From assembly GCA_945952225.1 (NCBI GenBank), contig CAMFHP010000012.1:1-64000 (forward strand): a DNA stretch of 64,000 nucleotides, given 5' to 3'. The notes below the pieces were generated by a model that saw only the letters and a list, made by a program, of their open reading frames with translations, was not told the DNA's origin and did no database searches. The translations under genes were made by a program, and so were the position numbers. This document shows positions 34,666 through 46,370 of the stretch, in pieces (position 1 is the first letter of the stretch; the number at the start of each line of letters is the position of its first letter). The DNA is from an uncultured Myxococcaceae bacterium. Its GTDB lineage: Bacteria > Myxococcota_A > Polyangia > Polyangiales > Ga0077539.

Positions 34666-35790
34666 ATGCGATTCAATCTCACGAGTGTGGGGCGCATCGC
34701 GCGCCCGCTGTGCCTCGCGTTCCTGTCTGTCGCGTGCGTTCCCGCGCCCGACCTTCCCACCGCCCGCGATAGCGTCTCGACGATGACCTGCGGCTCGCAC
34801 TGGCGTCCCCTCGACGCGCTCCCCATGGCCCCCCGGCGCTTCCCCTCGATCACACCCACCGCGTGGGGCACGGTGCTCGTCGGCGGCCTCGGCAACGATG
34901 GTCCCCGCAGCGACGCGTGGCGCTGGGACGGCGTCCGATGGCACGCGCTCGCACTCGACGGAGCCCCCTCCGCACGCATCCACCACACCGCCGTGTGGAC
35001 CGGCGATCGACTCTGCGTCTGGGGCGGTGAAGCCCACGGCACCTCGCTCGCCGACGGCGCCTGCTGGAACCCCCACACCGACCGATGGACCCCGATGTCA
35101 CACGAAGGCGCGCCCTCGCCCCGCGCCGCCGCAGGTGCGTGTGCGCACCACCACGGGATGCTCCTCTTCGGCGGTCGCGACGACGACGGCAACACACTCG
35201 GCGACACGTACTTCTACGACCCGCAGGCCGACCGATGGACCACGCTCGAAGGCCCGCACGCGCCGCATCCGAGGGCGCGCGCGGTGTTGATTCCGTGGCA
35301 CGACGACGCGCTGCTCTGGGGCGGTGTCGGCGACGAGCTCGCCCTCGGCGCGCAGGACGCCGCGCGCTGGTCTTCCGTCGCCCGTGCGTGGCAGCCCCTC
35401 GACGACGACGGACCGCGCCTCTCGCACGGCCCCGTGGCCTTCGCGTTTGAACCTGGACTCCTCGCCGTGTCGTCGCGCGAAGTGGGGGTGTTCCTCCGCG
35501 GAGAAGACCGCTGGCGCGTCTCGCCCAACACCCGTGGCCTCGCCGACGGTGCCGCCATCACCGCGCTCCCCAGCGGCGTCTTCGTGTGGGGCGGGCGCGA
35601 CGGCGACACGCACCTGGCCACGGGCGCCTGTTGGGATCACCGCACCCTGCAATGGACTCCGTCCCCCGAGCACGACGCCCCCGCGCCGCGCACCGACGCC
35701 GTGGCCTTCGACGATGGGGCCGCGATGATCGTGTTGTGGGGTGACGACGGGCGCGGCCTTCGCGCCGACGGCGCCGCCCTCGTTCGCTGA
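34666..35790 (+). CDS. kelch-type beta-propeller lipoprotein
   Basis: 374 residues, with GGAGG 7 nt before the ATG. The lipobox is LSVAC. Repeated blades follow: VLVGGLGNDGPRSDAWRWD, LCVWGGEAHG...WNPHTDRWTPM, LLFGGRDDDGNTLGDTYFYD-x-D-RWTTLE and FVWGGRDGDT. A double Gly after hydrophobic residues and a Trp about 20 later are typical of kelch repeats. Propellers of this kind bind proteins or glycans; no enzymatic residue set is visible. The gene diverges from ridA and converges on the DUF697-like gene, 10 bp from its end. Confidence 0.75.
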   Translation: MRFNLTSVGRIARPLCLAFLSVACVPAPDLPTARDSVSTMTCGSHWRPLDALPMAPRRFPSITPTAWGTVLVGGLGNDGPRSDAWRWDGVRWHALALDGAPSARIHHTAVWTGDRLCVWGGEAHGTSLADGACWNPHTDRWTPMSHEGAPSPRAAAGACAHHHGMLLFGGRDDDGNTLGDTYFYDPQADRWTTLEGPHAPHPRARAVLIPWHDDALLWGGVGDELALGAQDAARWSSVARAWQPLDDDGPRLSHGPVAFAFEPGLLAVSSREVGVFLRGEDRWRVSPNTRGLADGAAITALPSGVFVWGGRDGDTHLATGACWDHRTLQWTPSPEHDAPAPRTDAVAFDDGAAMIVLWGDDGRGLRADGAALVR

Positions 35791-35800
35791 CTCGAGCGCC

Positions 35801-36160
35801 TCAGACCTTCGCGTTGGCGTCGGGGTTGCGCGTCTCGAAGTGCTCGATGACGGTGTCGCCCACGGCCTTCACCGACGCCGCGAAGAGGGCGGGGCGCGCA
35901 ATCCATCCCACGAGCGGAAGGTACGCAGCGGCCTCGCCGACGGCCTTCACGCCGACGTTCTTCGCCCCCGACAGCGCGATGACCTTGATGGCCTCCTGGT
36001 CGGTGAGCGTCTCGCCGTAGACCCGCGCGATGTCGGCCACGAGCTTCACCTCCGCGGCGGTGATCGCGAGCGAGGTGCCGGGAATGGGCACCATCGCACC
36101 GACGCCCGCGCCCGCCGCGTACCGCGAGACGAGGTCCTTGCAGTATTCGCGAGCGAGCAT
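35801..36160 (-). CDS. DUF697-like small membrane-associated protein
   Basis: 119 residues, mostly two hydrophobic helical stretches: VGAMVPIPGTSLAITAAEVKL (about 20-40) followed by ARVYGE, then AAYLPLVGWIARPALF (about 78-93). The pattern pipg...Q/E-x-K-[LM]...IARIYGE followed by a Gly/Ala-rich hairpin matches DUF697, a domain often fused to GTPases; here it stands alone. Function unknown. It lies upstream of tRNA-Val on the same strand as lon, tRNA and clp genes. Confidence 0.6.
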   Translation of the reverse strand: MLAREYCKDLVSRYAAGAGVGAMVPIPGTSLAITAAEVKLVADIARVYGETLTDQEAIKVIALSGAKNVGVKAVGEAAAYLPLVGWIARPALFAASVKAVGDTVIEHFETRNPDANAKV

Positions 36161-36215
36161 CGGGATGACTCCTGCGGTGGGAGGTGGTGGGTGGGCAGGC
36201 GGTGCCCATGGAGGG

Positions 36216-36287
36216 TGCGCGGGACAGGGATCGAACCTGCGACGTCCTGTGTGTAAGACAGGGGCTCTGCCGCTGAGCTACCCGCGC
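36216..36287 (-). tRNA. tRNA-Val (anticodon TAC)
   Basis: A 72-nt cloverleaf: acceptor stem GCGCGGG/CCCGCGC, D stem GCTC/GAGC, anticodon stem CCTGT/ACAGG with loop CTTACAC (TAC reads GTA and other Val codons), a five-base variable loop and T arm GCAGG-TTCGATC-CCTGT. The discriminator is A; the CCA end is not encoded (the next bases are CCC). It lies 81 bp after the lon stop on the same strand. Confidence 0.95.
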
Positions 36288-36345
36288 GAAGGCGGTTGGT
36301 TCTATCCGCTCACGCGGCGCAACACAACCGCCCGGTGGAGGCGTT

Positions 36346-36361
36346 GGTCCCGCGAGGGACC
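36346..36361 (-). terminator. hairpin after lon
   Basis: GGTCCC-GCGA-GGGACC, 7 bp downstream of the lon stop on the minus strand. There is no T-run. It could be a terminator or processing point separating lon from tRNA-Val. Confidence 0.45.
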
Positions 36362-36368
36362 GCCGTGG

Positions 36369-38831
<2,463 letters not shown>

Positions 38832-38894
38832 GAAGCAACCTCGGAAGCGCGCCGTGACGCGCGGGGGGAGAATTTCGGGGCGGCGAATATGCCA

Positions 38895-38927
38895 CCGCGC
38901 GTGATGTTGGGGAAACATCACGCGCGG
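38895..38927 (-). terminator. 14-bp perfect hairpin between clpX and lon
   Basis: CCGCGCGTGATGTT, loop GGGGA, AACATCACGCGCGG. It lies 37 bp after the clpX stop and 64 bp before the lon start. The stem is long and GC-rich at its base, but the side that would trail the minus-strand transcript is not a T-run. It probably ends or weakens clpX transcription ahead of lon; an mRNA-stabilising role is also possible. Confidence 0.6.
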
Positions 38928-38964
38928 CGGATGCGATGCGCGGAGGGCCGTCGGGGCGGCGCGG

Positions 38965-40257
<1,293 letters not shown>

Positions 40258-40310
40258 GAGTCCGTCGTGCTTTCGCTTCTCACCGAGTGACGCAGCGACG
40301 ACGAGAGGCG

Positions 40311-40339
40311 AGCATAAGGCCCGCCCCAACGCGCGGCAA
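40311..40339 (-). promoter_or_regulatory. sigma-70-like promoter for clpX
   Basis: Read on the minus strand: TTGCCG (40339-40334), a 17-nt spacer, TATGCT (40316-40311), about 54 bp before the clpX ATG. The -10 hexamer matches consensus at four positions and the spacing is ideal. This 259-bp gap between clpP and clpX contains no gene I can support. Confidence 0.6.
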
Positions 40340-40516
40340 GCTTACGGCCGCGGGTGTCCGCGACTGCGACGGCGTCGTTGTACGCGGGTCGAATGCGCCT
40401 CTCGCGCGACGACGTGAGCGCCGCGCGCGAGGGCTTCAATTTCGAGGTGTTGCTTCGAAGATGGGACGCGCGTGCGACGGCCGTCGCAGCGAGGGGAATG
40501 CGGGACCCGACGGCGA

Positions 40517-41122
40517 TCAGCCGCGCGAGGGATCCTTGCGCTCGTTCACGACGTCGTCGATGAGGCCATAGGCCTTCGCATCGGCGGCGCTGAGGTAGAA
40601 GTCACGCTCGGTGTCGGTCTTGATCTTGTCGATCGGCTGACCCGTGTGCTTCACGTAGATCTCGTTGAGCTTCTGGCGCATGTGCAGGATCTCACGCGCG
40701 TGAATCTCGATGTCCGTGGCCTGGCCGCGGAATCCACCGAGCGGCTGGTGGATCATCACGCGAGAGTTCGGCAGCGCGAGGCGGCGGCCCTTCGCACCGG
40801 CGCAGAGGAGCACCGAGGCCATCGAAGCCGCCTGCCCGAGGCAGAGCGTGCTCACCGGGCACTTGATGTACTGCATGGTGTCGTAGATCGCGAGGCCGGC
40901 GGTGATCACGCCGCCAGGGCTGTTGATGTAGAGCATGACCTCCTTGTCGGGGTCTTCGCTCTCCAGGTAGAGCAGCTGCGCGATCACGATGTTCGCCACA
41001 TCGTCGTTCACCTCGGTGCCGAGGAACACGATGCGGTCTTTGAGCAGACGCGAGAAGATGTCCCACGCGCGCTCTCCGCGGTGCGTGGTCTCGATCACTT
41101 GCGGATACGGGATGAAGCTCAT
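40517..41122 (-). CDS. clpP: ATP-dependent Clp protease proteolytic subunit ClpP
   Basis: 201 residues. Catalytic Ser100 is in GQAASMAS, His125 in MIHQPLGG and the Asp in the TERDFYLSA region. The start [11 protein letters not shown] (complement 41122), with AGGAG upstream, matches the short ClpP propeptide; a start at 41164 would add 14 residues overlapping tig. It forms the tetradecameric chamber that ClpX feeds. It follows tig by 38 bp, so the two share the tig promoter. Confidence 0.96.
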   Translation of the reverse strand: MSFIPYPQVIETTHRGERAWDIFSRLLKDRIVFLGTEVNDDVANIVIAQLLYLESEDPDKEVMLYINSPGGVITAGLAIYDTMQYIKCPVSTLCLGQAASMASVLLCAGAKGRRLALPNSRVMIHQPLGGFRGQATDIEIHAREILHMRQKLNEIYVKHTGQPIDKIKTDTERDFYLSAADAKAYGLIDDVVNERKDPSRG

Positions 41123-41160
41123 GGAACTCGTCACTCCTCGCGCGTCGTGCGCTGCTTGAT

Positions 41161-42459
41161 TCACTCGGCCTTGGCGGGCTCGGCGGCCTCCGCGGTCTTC
41201 TCCGTCACGGCGACCTTCGTGAGCAGCAGATCGAGGACCTTGCCCTCGAGCACCTGCGCCACGAGCTGATCACGCCGGGCCTTGTCACGATATTCCACGC
41301 GGAGCTTCTGGACAGCCTTGCCAGTGGCAGCGGCCATGCGTTCGAGCTCGGCGTTGAGATCATCTTCGGACACCACGATGTTGTTGAGCCGCGCGAGCTC
41401 CGTGAGGAGCAGGCCCGCGCGCATGCGGTCCTCGGCCTCGACCTGGAGCATCGCGTTGAGCTCCTGCGGGAGCTGGTTGCCGCGCATCGCGAACGAGCGG
41501 GCGAAGTCCTGGCGGAGCGCGCCCATCGCCTGCTCGATGAGCGACGGGGGCACGGGGATCGGGTTGGCCTTCACGAAGGCCTCGACCGCGGCGCTGCGCG
41601 ACTCGTCATCCGAGCGCTCCTTCGCGGCCTTCTCAAGCTCGGCGCGCAGGTCGCTGCGAAGCTGCGCGAGGCTCTCCTTGCCCACATCCTTCGCGAACTC
41701 GTCGTCGAGCTCGGGGAGCACCTTCTCCTGAAGCGCCGTCACGGAGACCTTCATCGTGGCGGTCTTGCCCGCGAGGTCACGCTGACGGTGCGTCTCGGGG
41801 AAGCTCACGGTCACGTCCTTCGACTCGCCGACGCTCATCCCCGCGAGGGCCTCATCGACCTCCTTGAGAAGCCGCGACGCACCCACTTCCACGGGGCGCC
41901 CCTTCGTCGAGAACTCGGGGCGCTCCACACCCTCGACGGTAAGCGCCAGGTCGACGGTCACGGTGTCGCCCTTCTGGGCGGCGCGGAGGGGCTCCGGCGT
42001 GCGCAGCGTCGCGTTCTCCTCGCGGCGCGCCTGGATGGCCTTCTCCACGTCTTCGTCGCCCACCGGGTAGAGCGTGCGCGTGATCGTGAGCCCTTCGAGG
42101 TTCAGCGCGGTGATCTCCGGACGGACCTCCATGAGCGCCGTGTACGACCACTCCCCGAGCCCGCTCAGTTCGTCGAGCGCCTCGACGCGCGGCTGGTTGA
42201 TCGGCTCGATGAGGTTGTCGCGGATCGCGCCCGAGAGCGTCTCGTCCACGAGCTTGCGCGCCACCTGCTCGGCCACCTGCCCGCCGAAGTACTGCTTGAG
42301 GAGCGGCCGCGGAACCTTGCCCTTGCGGAACCCGCGGATCTGCGCCTGCTTGCCGAGTTCGTTGTAGGCCGCTTCGAGGGCGGTCGACACACGCTCCTTC
42401 GGGAGGGCGACGCGGAGCGAGATTTCGACGGGAGAAACGCGCGAAACAGTGACCTGCAT
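41161..42459 (-). CDS. tig: trigger factor (ribosome-associated chaperone, peptidyl-prolyl isomerase)
   Basis: 432 residues, the same length as E. coli trigger factor. The N-terminal ribosome-binding domain carries [17 protein letters not shown], the signature loop that docks on L23. The middle PPIase (FKBP-like) domain has [13 protein letters not shown]-like strands, and the C-terminal domain is long-helical and acidic. The ATG at complement 42459 puts [17 protein letters not shown] first; the upstream in-frame sequence is non-coding promoter DNA. It heads the tig-clpP unit. Confidence 0.96.
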   Translation of the reverse strand: MQVTVSRVSPVEISLRVALPKERVSTALEAAYNELGKQAQIRGFRKGKVPRPLLKQYFGGQVAEQVARKLVDETLSGAIRDNLIEPINQPRVEALDELSGLGEWSYTALMEVRPEITALNLEGLTITRTLYPVGDEDVEKAIQARREENATLRTPEPLRAAQKGDTVTVDLALTVEGVERPEFSTKGRPVEVGASRLLKEVDEALAGMSVGESKDVTVSFPETHRQRDLAGKTATMKVSVTALQEKVLPELDDEFAKDVGKESLAQLRSDLRAELEKAAKERSDDESRSAAVEAFVKANPIPVPPSLIEQAMGALRQDFARSFAMRGNQLPQELNAMLQVEAEDRMRAGLLLTELARLNNIVVSEDDLNAELERMAAATGKAVQKLRVEYRDKARRDQLVAQVLEGKVLDLLLTKVAVTEKTAEAAEPAKAE

Positions 42460-42500
42460 GAGAACGCTGCCTGTAGGTTGTAGGGCCGGAAGGGGCCGCG

Positions 42501-42528
42501 ACTCTAACGACCGATGGGCGGGTGTCAA
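42501..42528 (-). promoter_or_regulatory. strong sigma-70-like promoter for tig-clpP
   Basis: On the minus strand: perfect -35 TTGACA (42528-42523), 16-nt spacer, TAGAGT (42506-42501). The predicted start of transcription leaves a leader of about 35-40 nt before the tig ATG. It lies entirely in the gap after the HNH gene. Confidence 0.65.
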
Positions 42529-42554
42529 GGACGCGCTTCGGCGCACCGCACGCC

Positions 42555-43001
42555 TCACCGACGACCGCGCCGCGGCCGCGCGCGCGAGGCTTCCACGGAC
42601 GCCACGCCCTCGTCGTGCGGTCGCTCCAGGGCGGGCAGGGTGAGCCACGCGGGGGCCTCCCGGAGGCGCTGCTGTTTGCGCTGCTGGAGCCGCTCGATCA
42701 TCGCCATGAGCTTCGGATCACCCCAGCGCTGCGCGTCGTGCCGGATGCCCTTCTCGCCGTTGCATCGCCTGCACGCGACCGCGAGGTTGTCGAGCGCGTC
42801 CGAGCCTCCGTGCGTGCGCGGAACGATGTGCTCGATCGTCGCGTGGTGCAGCGCCTCGCCGTCGAGCCCCACGGCCACGAGGCTGTTGCAGTGGATGCAC
42901 TTGCCCGCGAGCACCTCGACGCCGCGGAGGTCGGCGCGCTCAAAGGTGCGGTCCGTCGCGGCGAGCCAGAGCAGCAGCGTTCGGTGGCGGTTGCGGTTCA
43001 T
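42555..43001 (-). CDS. HNH endonuclease domain protein
   Basis: 148 residues. A zinc-binding Cys pair (C35, C38), then the HNH core EHIVPRTHGG (His58), Asn72 in DNLAVACRRCN and a second Cys pair (C77, C80) match the HNH_5-type nuclease fold. The basic, Arg-rich C terminus would bind nucleic acid. The ATG at complement 43001 has GAGG 8 nt upstream. There is no partner methylase, intein or intron, so it is a free-standing nuclease, perhaps of mobile or phage-defence origin; its target is unknown. Confidence 0.82.
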   Translation of the reverse strand: MNRNRHRTLLLWLAATDRTFERADLRGVEVLAGKCIHCNSLVAVGLDGEALHHATIEHIVPRTHGGSDALDNLAVACRRCNGEKGIRHDAQRWGDPKLMAMIERLQQRKQQRLREAPAWLTLPALERPHDEGVASVEASRARPRRGRR

Positions 43002-43059
43002 GCGAGGGCCTCGCACCGTGCGTCGCGCGAGATCCTCTGTCGAGGCGGTGGGCGCAGAA

Positions 43060-43929
43060 TCAGGGCGCGCGCGTGACCCAACGAAGCGCGGTGCGCACGG
43101 TGCCGACGAAGTCGGGCGGAAGCTGGTGGCCGACACCCGGGAGGATGCGCATTTCGAGGCGTCCCACGCGGTCGCGACGGAGCTGTGCGGCTGCGCGGCG
43201 CGTGTGCTCGACGATCTCGTCGTTCTGGCCGGTGATGAAATAGATCTTGCGCACCTGGCGGCGCGCCGCCGCGAGCGCGTCGCCCTCGGTCGCGAGGTAG
43301 CGGTCGTGCGCCGCGAAGATCACCCAGCGCGGGAACATCAGCGACTCGTTGAGCCCGGTCTGCAACGCCACGAACGCGCCTTCGCTGAAGCCCATCAGCA
43401 CGTTGTCGGTCACACGCGTGCGCCGCGGAAAGCGGTGAAAGAGCGCGTTCACCGCGGTGGTCGTGTACTGCCGCGCGAGGATCGGGTTGTTGTTCCACTG
43501 ACGGCGTCCGTCAGCGCCCACGCCGGGACCGACGGGGCAGAGCAGCCAGCCGAAGCGCGTCACCACCTGCGAGAACTGCCGACACGACTCGCGCGGATCC
43601 GCGTTGCGCGCGTGGAGGTACACGAACACACGGCTCCGACCGCCCACGCCAGCGCGGTAGAAGTACGCGTCGGGCATGTTCGGGAGCTCGAGGATCTCGG
43701 GGTCTCCCGGCGCGCGACGACGGCCTGCGGGTGTACGCATGCGGGCCCGCTCCGCGCGGTCGTCGGCGGCGGTGAACATCCGCGAGCGGACCACGCGGCG
43801 CGCGCGCTGCGGCGGGGCGTCGGGATCGTCGTCGGCGGCCGTGGGCGCGTCGTTGCCCTCCTGCGCGCGCGCGAGTGGCGCGAGCGTCATCGCAGCGAGA
43901 CAGAGGCCGGTGGCGAGGAGCGGGCGCAC
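43060..43929 (-). CDS. secreted alpha/beta hydrolase (esterase-like)
   Basis: 289 residues with a Sec signal peptide (LAPLARAQ cleavage). After an Arg-rich linker (about 40-75) the hydrolase fold shows the strand VFVYLHARN, the nucleophile elbow GFSEG, the acid in TGQNDEIVE and the final His in GVGHQLP, a complete Ser-Asp-His triad. It resembles phospholipase/carboxylesterase or dienelactone-hydrolase relatives. The substrate is unknown. It lies just downstream of the cytochrome b gene on the same strand, 34 bp away. Confidence 0.75.
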   Translation of the reverse strand: MRPLLATGLCLAAMTLAPLARAQEGNDAPTAADDDPDAPPQRARRVVRSRMFTAADDRAERARMRTPAGRRRAPGDPEILELPNMPDAYFYRAGVGGRSRVFVYLHARNADPRESCRQFSQVVTRFGWLLCPVGPGVGADGRRQWNNNPILARQYTTTAVNALFHRFPRRTRVTDNVLMGFSEGAFVALQTGLNESLMFPRWVIFAAHDRYLATEGDALAAARRQVRKIYFITGQNDEIVEHTRRAAAQLRRDRVGRLEMRILPGVGHQLPPDFVGTVRTALRWVTRAP

Positions 43930-43963
43930 GGCGGGCGGTGGTAACGTCGCCCGCGCGGCGCGG

Positions 43964-45748
43964 TCAAGGGGTCGGGGCGGGCGCCTCGGGCGGCGGCGCG
44001 ACGGGCGCAGGTCGCGCGGGACGAACCGTGGCGGGCGCGGGGCGCGCGCGCAGCGAGCGGGTGTAGTCGACGATCATCGCGAGCTCGCGGTCGCTGAGCT
44101 TGTTGCGGAAGCGCGGCATGTGGTTGCGCGCGCCGTACTGCTCCATGCGCTGTGGGTTCACGATCTGCTCGTAGATCCACTCGCGCGATCCCCAGCCGTC
44201 GAGGCTCGGCGCGTCGCGGGTCATGCCCTCGGTGTCGCTCGGCGTGAGCGAGCCGAGGTGGCATCCGTTGCAGCGCTCACGAATGATCGGCACGGCCTGC
44301 TCGACGAGGGCCGCGTTGGCCGGCGCATCCCCTCGCTCGACGCTCTGTCCGTAGAGCCACTCCGAGACCGCGCGCAGCTCGTCGTCGCTGAGCCGCCGCT
44401 GCGCGGGCATGTCGTGGATCTCCGTCGTGCCCATGAGCTCGGGGTTGTCGGGCCACGCGACGAAGGCCGACGCCCACTCGCGCGTGCCGAAGCCGTCGAG
44501 GCGCGGACCCTTGCGCTGCGTGCTGAGCCCCTGCACCGCGTGACAGGTCGCGCAGTTCTGCTTGAAGAGCGCCGCGGGACGCACCGCGGGGTCGTTGTGC
44601 ATCATCTCGAGCGGTCCCTCGGGGGGCACGCCCATGCGCGCGAGCTCGACCGCGCGCCGCGCGTTGCGCTTCACCTCGATGGTGGCCTTCGCGAAGTCGC
44701 GGTCGTGCGCGTCGTGGCTCACGAGCTCCCACCCGAGGTAGGCCGCGCCCACGCCGAAGATCGCGAGCGGCGCGAGGGCGACCACGCGCGCGAGGCCGCG
44801 CCGCGACGGTCCGTCGACCCAGGGGAGCGAGGCGAGGTAGCCCGTGAGAATGCCGGGAATCACCGCGGTGCCGATGAGCTGCTTCGACCCCTGAAAGTGA
44901 TGAAGCAACTGCGAGAGCGGCATGAAGAACCACTCGGGCCGCGCGGGGTACTGGCTCTGCGGATCCGCGGGCGCATCGAGCCACACGCCGTGCTTCTTCG
45001 CGAAGAAGGTCACCGCCGCGACGGCCACGAACGCAGCCACCGTGTCGCGCGCGGCCTGCGAGGGCCACCACGATTCTTCGCGCGCAGATGCGCCCTCCGC
45101 GGCCTTGATGCCGTGGCGACGCACCATCGCGATGTGCGCGCCCAGAAGGCCCAGGAACGTCAGCGGGAGCACCACCACGTGGAGCGTGTAGAAGCGCGTG
45201 AGCGTGAGCGCGCCGTACTGCGCGCCGCCGAGCACGAGACGCTGCGCGATCGGGCCGATCACGGGCATCGTGCCAATGATTCCGGTCTCGACGCGCGAGA
45301 CCCAGTAGCCGCGCTGATCCCACGCGAGGGGAAAGCCCGTCATCGTGAAGCCGAGCACCATCGCCGCGAGCGCGAGGCCCACCCACCAGTTGGCCTCGCG
45401 GGGCGCGCGGTGGCCGCCCGACACGATCACCTGAAGCATGTGCACGATGAGCCCGATCACGAGCCCATGCGACGCGTAGTGATGGACCGCCCGCACGAGC
45501 CCGCCCCACGGCAGCACGTGCTGGAGGTAGTACGTGCTCGCCCACGCGGTGGCGGTGCCCGGCGAGTACACGGTCATCATCGCGAGGCCCGTGAGGAGCT
45601 GCACGACGAAGAGCGCGAGCAGCACGGAGCCGAACACGTGGCGCCAGCTCGCGCCGCCGGGGAGCTGCACGCTGCGAGGTCCAGGGTCGTCGGCGCCGAG
45701 GCCCGTGCGCGACGCGAGGACCGCGCGGAGGTCGGAGAGCAGTGACAT
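43964..45748 (-). CDS. cytochrome b fused to two c-type cytochrome domains (bc complex)
   Basis: 594 residues. The N-terminal 1-345 is cytochrome b: haem ligands fit His89/His103 (14 apart) and His190/His205 (15 apart, as in b6-type cytochromes), and the quinol-site motif appears as PEWFF (271-275). Two CxxCH haem c sites follow, CATCH (399-403) and CNGCH (493-497), with axial Met in HDMPAQ and HMPRF. The end is a Pro/Ala tail. It forms a quinol-oxidising bc complex with the Rieske protein encoded 3 bp upstream. A separate cytochrome c1 is not needed because the c domains are fused. Confidence 0.9.
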   Translation of the reverse strand: MSLLSDLRAVLASRTGLGADDPGPRSVQLPGGASWRHVFGSVLLALFVVQLLTGLAMMTVYSPGTATAWASTYYLQHVLPWGGLVRAVHHYASHGLVIGLIVHMLQVIVSGGHRAPREANWWVGLALAAMVLGFTMTGFPLAWDQRGYWVSRVETGIIGTMPVIGPIAQRLVLGGAQYGALTLTRFYTLHVVVLPLTFLGLLGAHIAMVRRHGIKAAEGASAREESWWPSQAARDTVAAFVAVAAVTFFAKKHGVWLDAPADPQSQYPARPEWFFMPLSQLLHHFQGSKQLIGTAVIPGILTGYLASLPWVDGPSRRGLARVVALAPLAIFGVGAAYLGWELVSHDAHDRDFAKATIEVKRNARRAVELARMGVPPEGPLEMMHNDPAVRPAALFKQNCATCHAVQGLSTQRKGPRLDGFGTREWASAFVAWPDNPELMGTTEIHDMPAQRRLSDDELRAVSEWLYGQSVERGDAPANAALVEQAVPIIRERCNGCHLGSLTPSDTEGMTRDAPSLDGWGSREWIYEQIVNPQRMEQYGARNHMPRFRNKLSDRELAMIVDYTRSLRARPAPATVRPARPAPVAPPPEAPAPTP

Positions 45749-45751
45749 CGG

Positions 45752-46279
45752 TCAGCCCTCCTTCACGCGGTCGGCGACGCCGAGGCGGAAGCGAACCCAC
45801 TTCACCTGCACCGCGCCGTCACGGACGCGGACCTCGATGGGGTCCATGCCGCGCGGAGACGGGCCTTCGAGCGCGCGTCCGTCGGCCGCGAAGGAGCTCA
45901 CGTGGCACGCGCAGTTGAAGTGGTCGCCGAGGCGGTCGATGAGGCACCCGAGGTGCGGGCACACCGCAGAGAGCCCCTGGAGCGTGTCAGCCCCCTCGCC
46001 CCGTCGGTTGATCCACACCGCGCCCAGCCTTCGATCGGGCGAGGCCGACCACGCGTCGATCTCTGCACCCGTCACCGCGAGCTGGATCCACTGACCCACC
46101 GCGAGCTCCTCGAGCCGCGCGACGGTCGTCCATCCATCGCCGCCGTTGCGCGCCGCGAGCGGAGAGGGGGTGTGCGCGGGCGCCACGACCAACCCCGCGA
46201 CGGGCACCGCCGCCACACCCGCCGTCGCCGCGCCTGCCGCGCCGACGACCACCTTCAGCACTGTTCTCCGATCGCTCAT
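45752..46279 (-). CDS. Rieske iron-sulphur protein of the bc complex
   Basis: 175 residues. The N terminus RRTVLKVVVGAAG with a following hydrophobic stretch fits a Tat-type anchor. Cluster ligands are in CPHLGC (Cys107, His109) and CACH (Cys123, His126), with Cys112 and Cys125 as the disulphide pair. It passes electrons from quinol to the c haems. It lies just before the fused cytochrome b-c gene and 91 bp from the divergent Omp85 gene. Confidence 0.93.
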   Translation of the reverse strand: MSDRRTVLKVVVGAAGAATAGVAAVPVAGLVVAPAHTPSPLAARNGGDGWTTVARLEELAVGQWIQLAVTGAEIDAWSASPDRRLGAVWINRRGEGADTLQGLSAVCPHLGCLIDRLGDHFNCACHVSSFAADGRALEGPSPRGMDPIEVRVRDGAVQVKWVRFRLGVADRVKEG

Positions 46280-46370
46280 GAGCTCTCCCGCAGGTCTGCG
46301 GTTGCGCGCCGTCCACGGGCGTCAAAGACGCGACGTGACGGCGACGATTTTGCGTTAGGGTACCGCCCCC

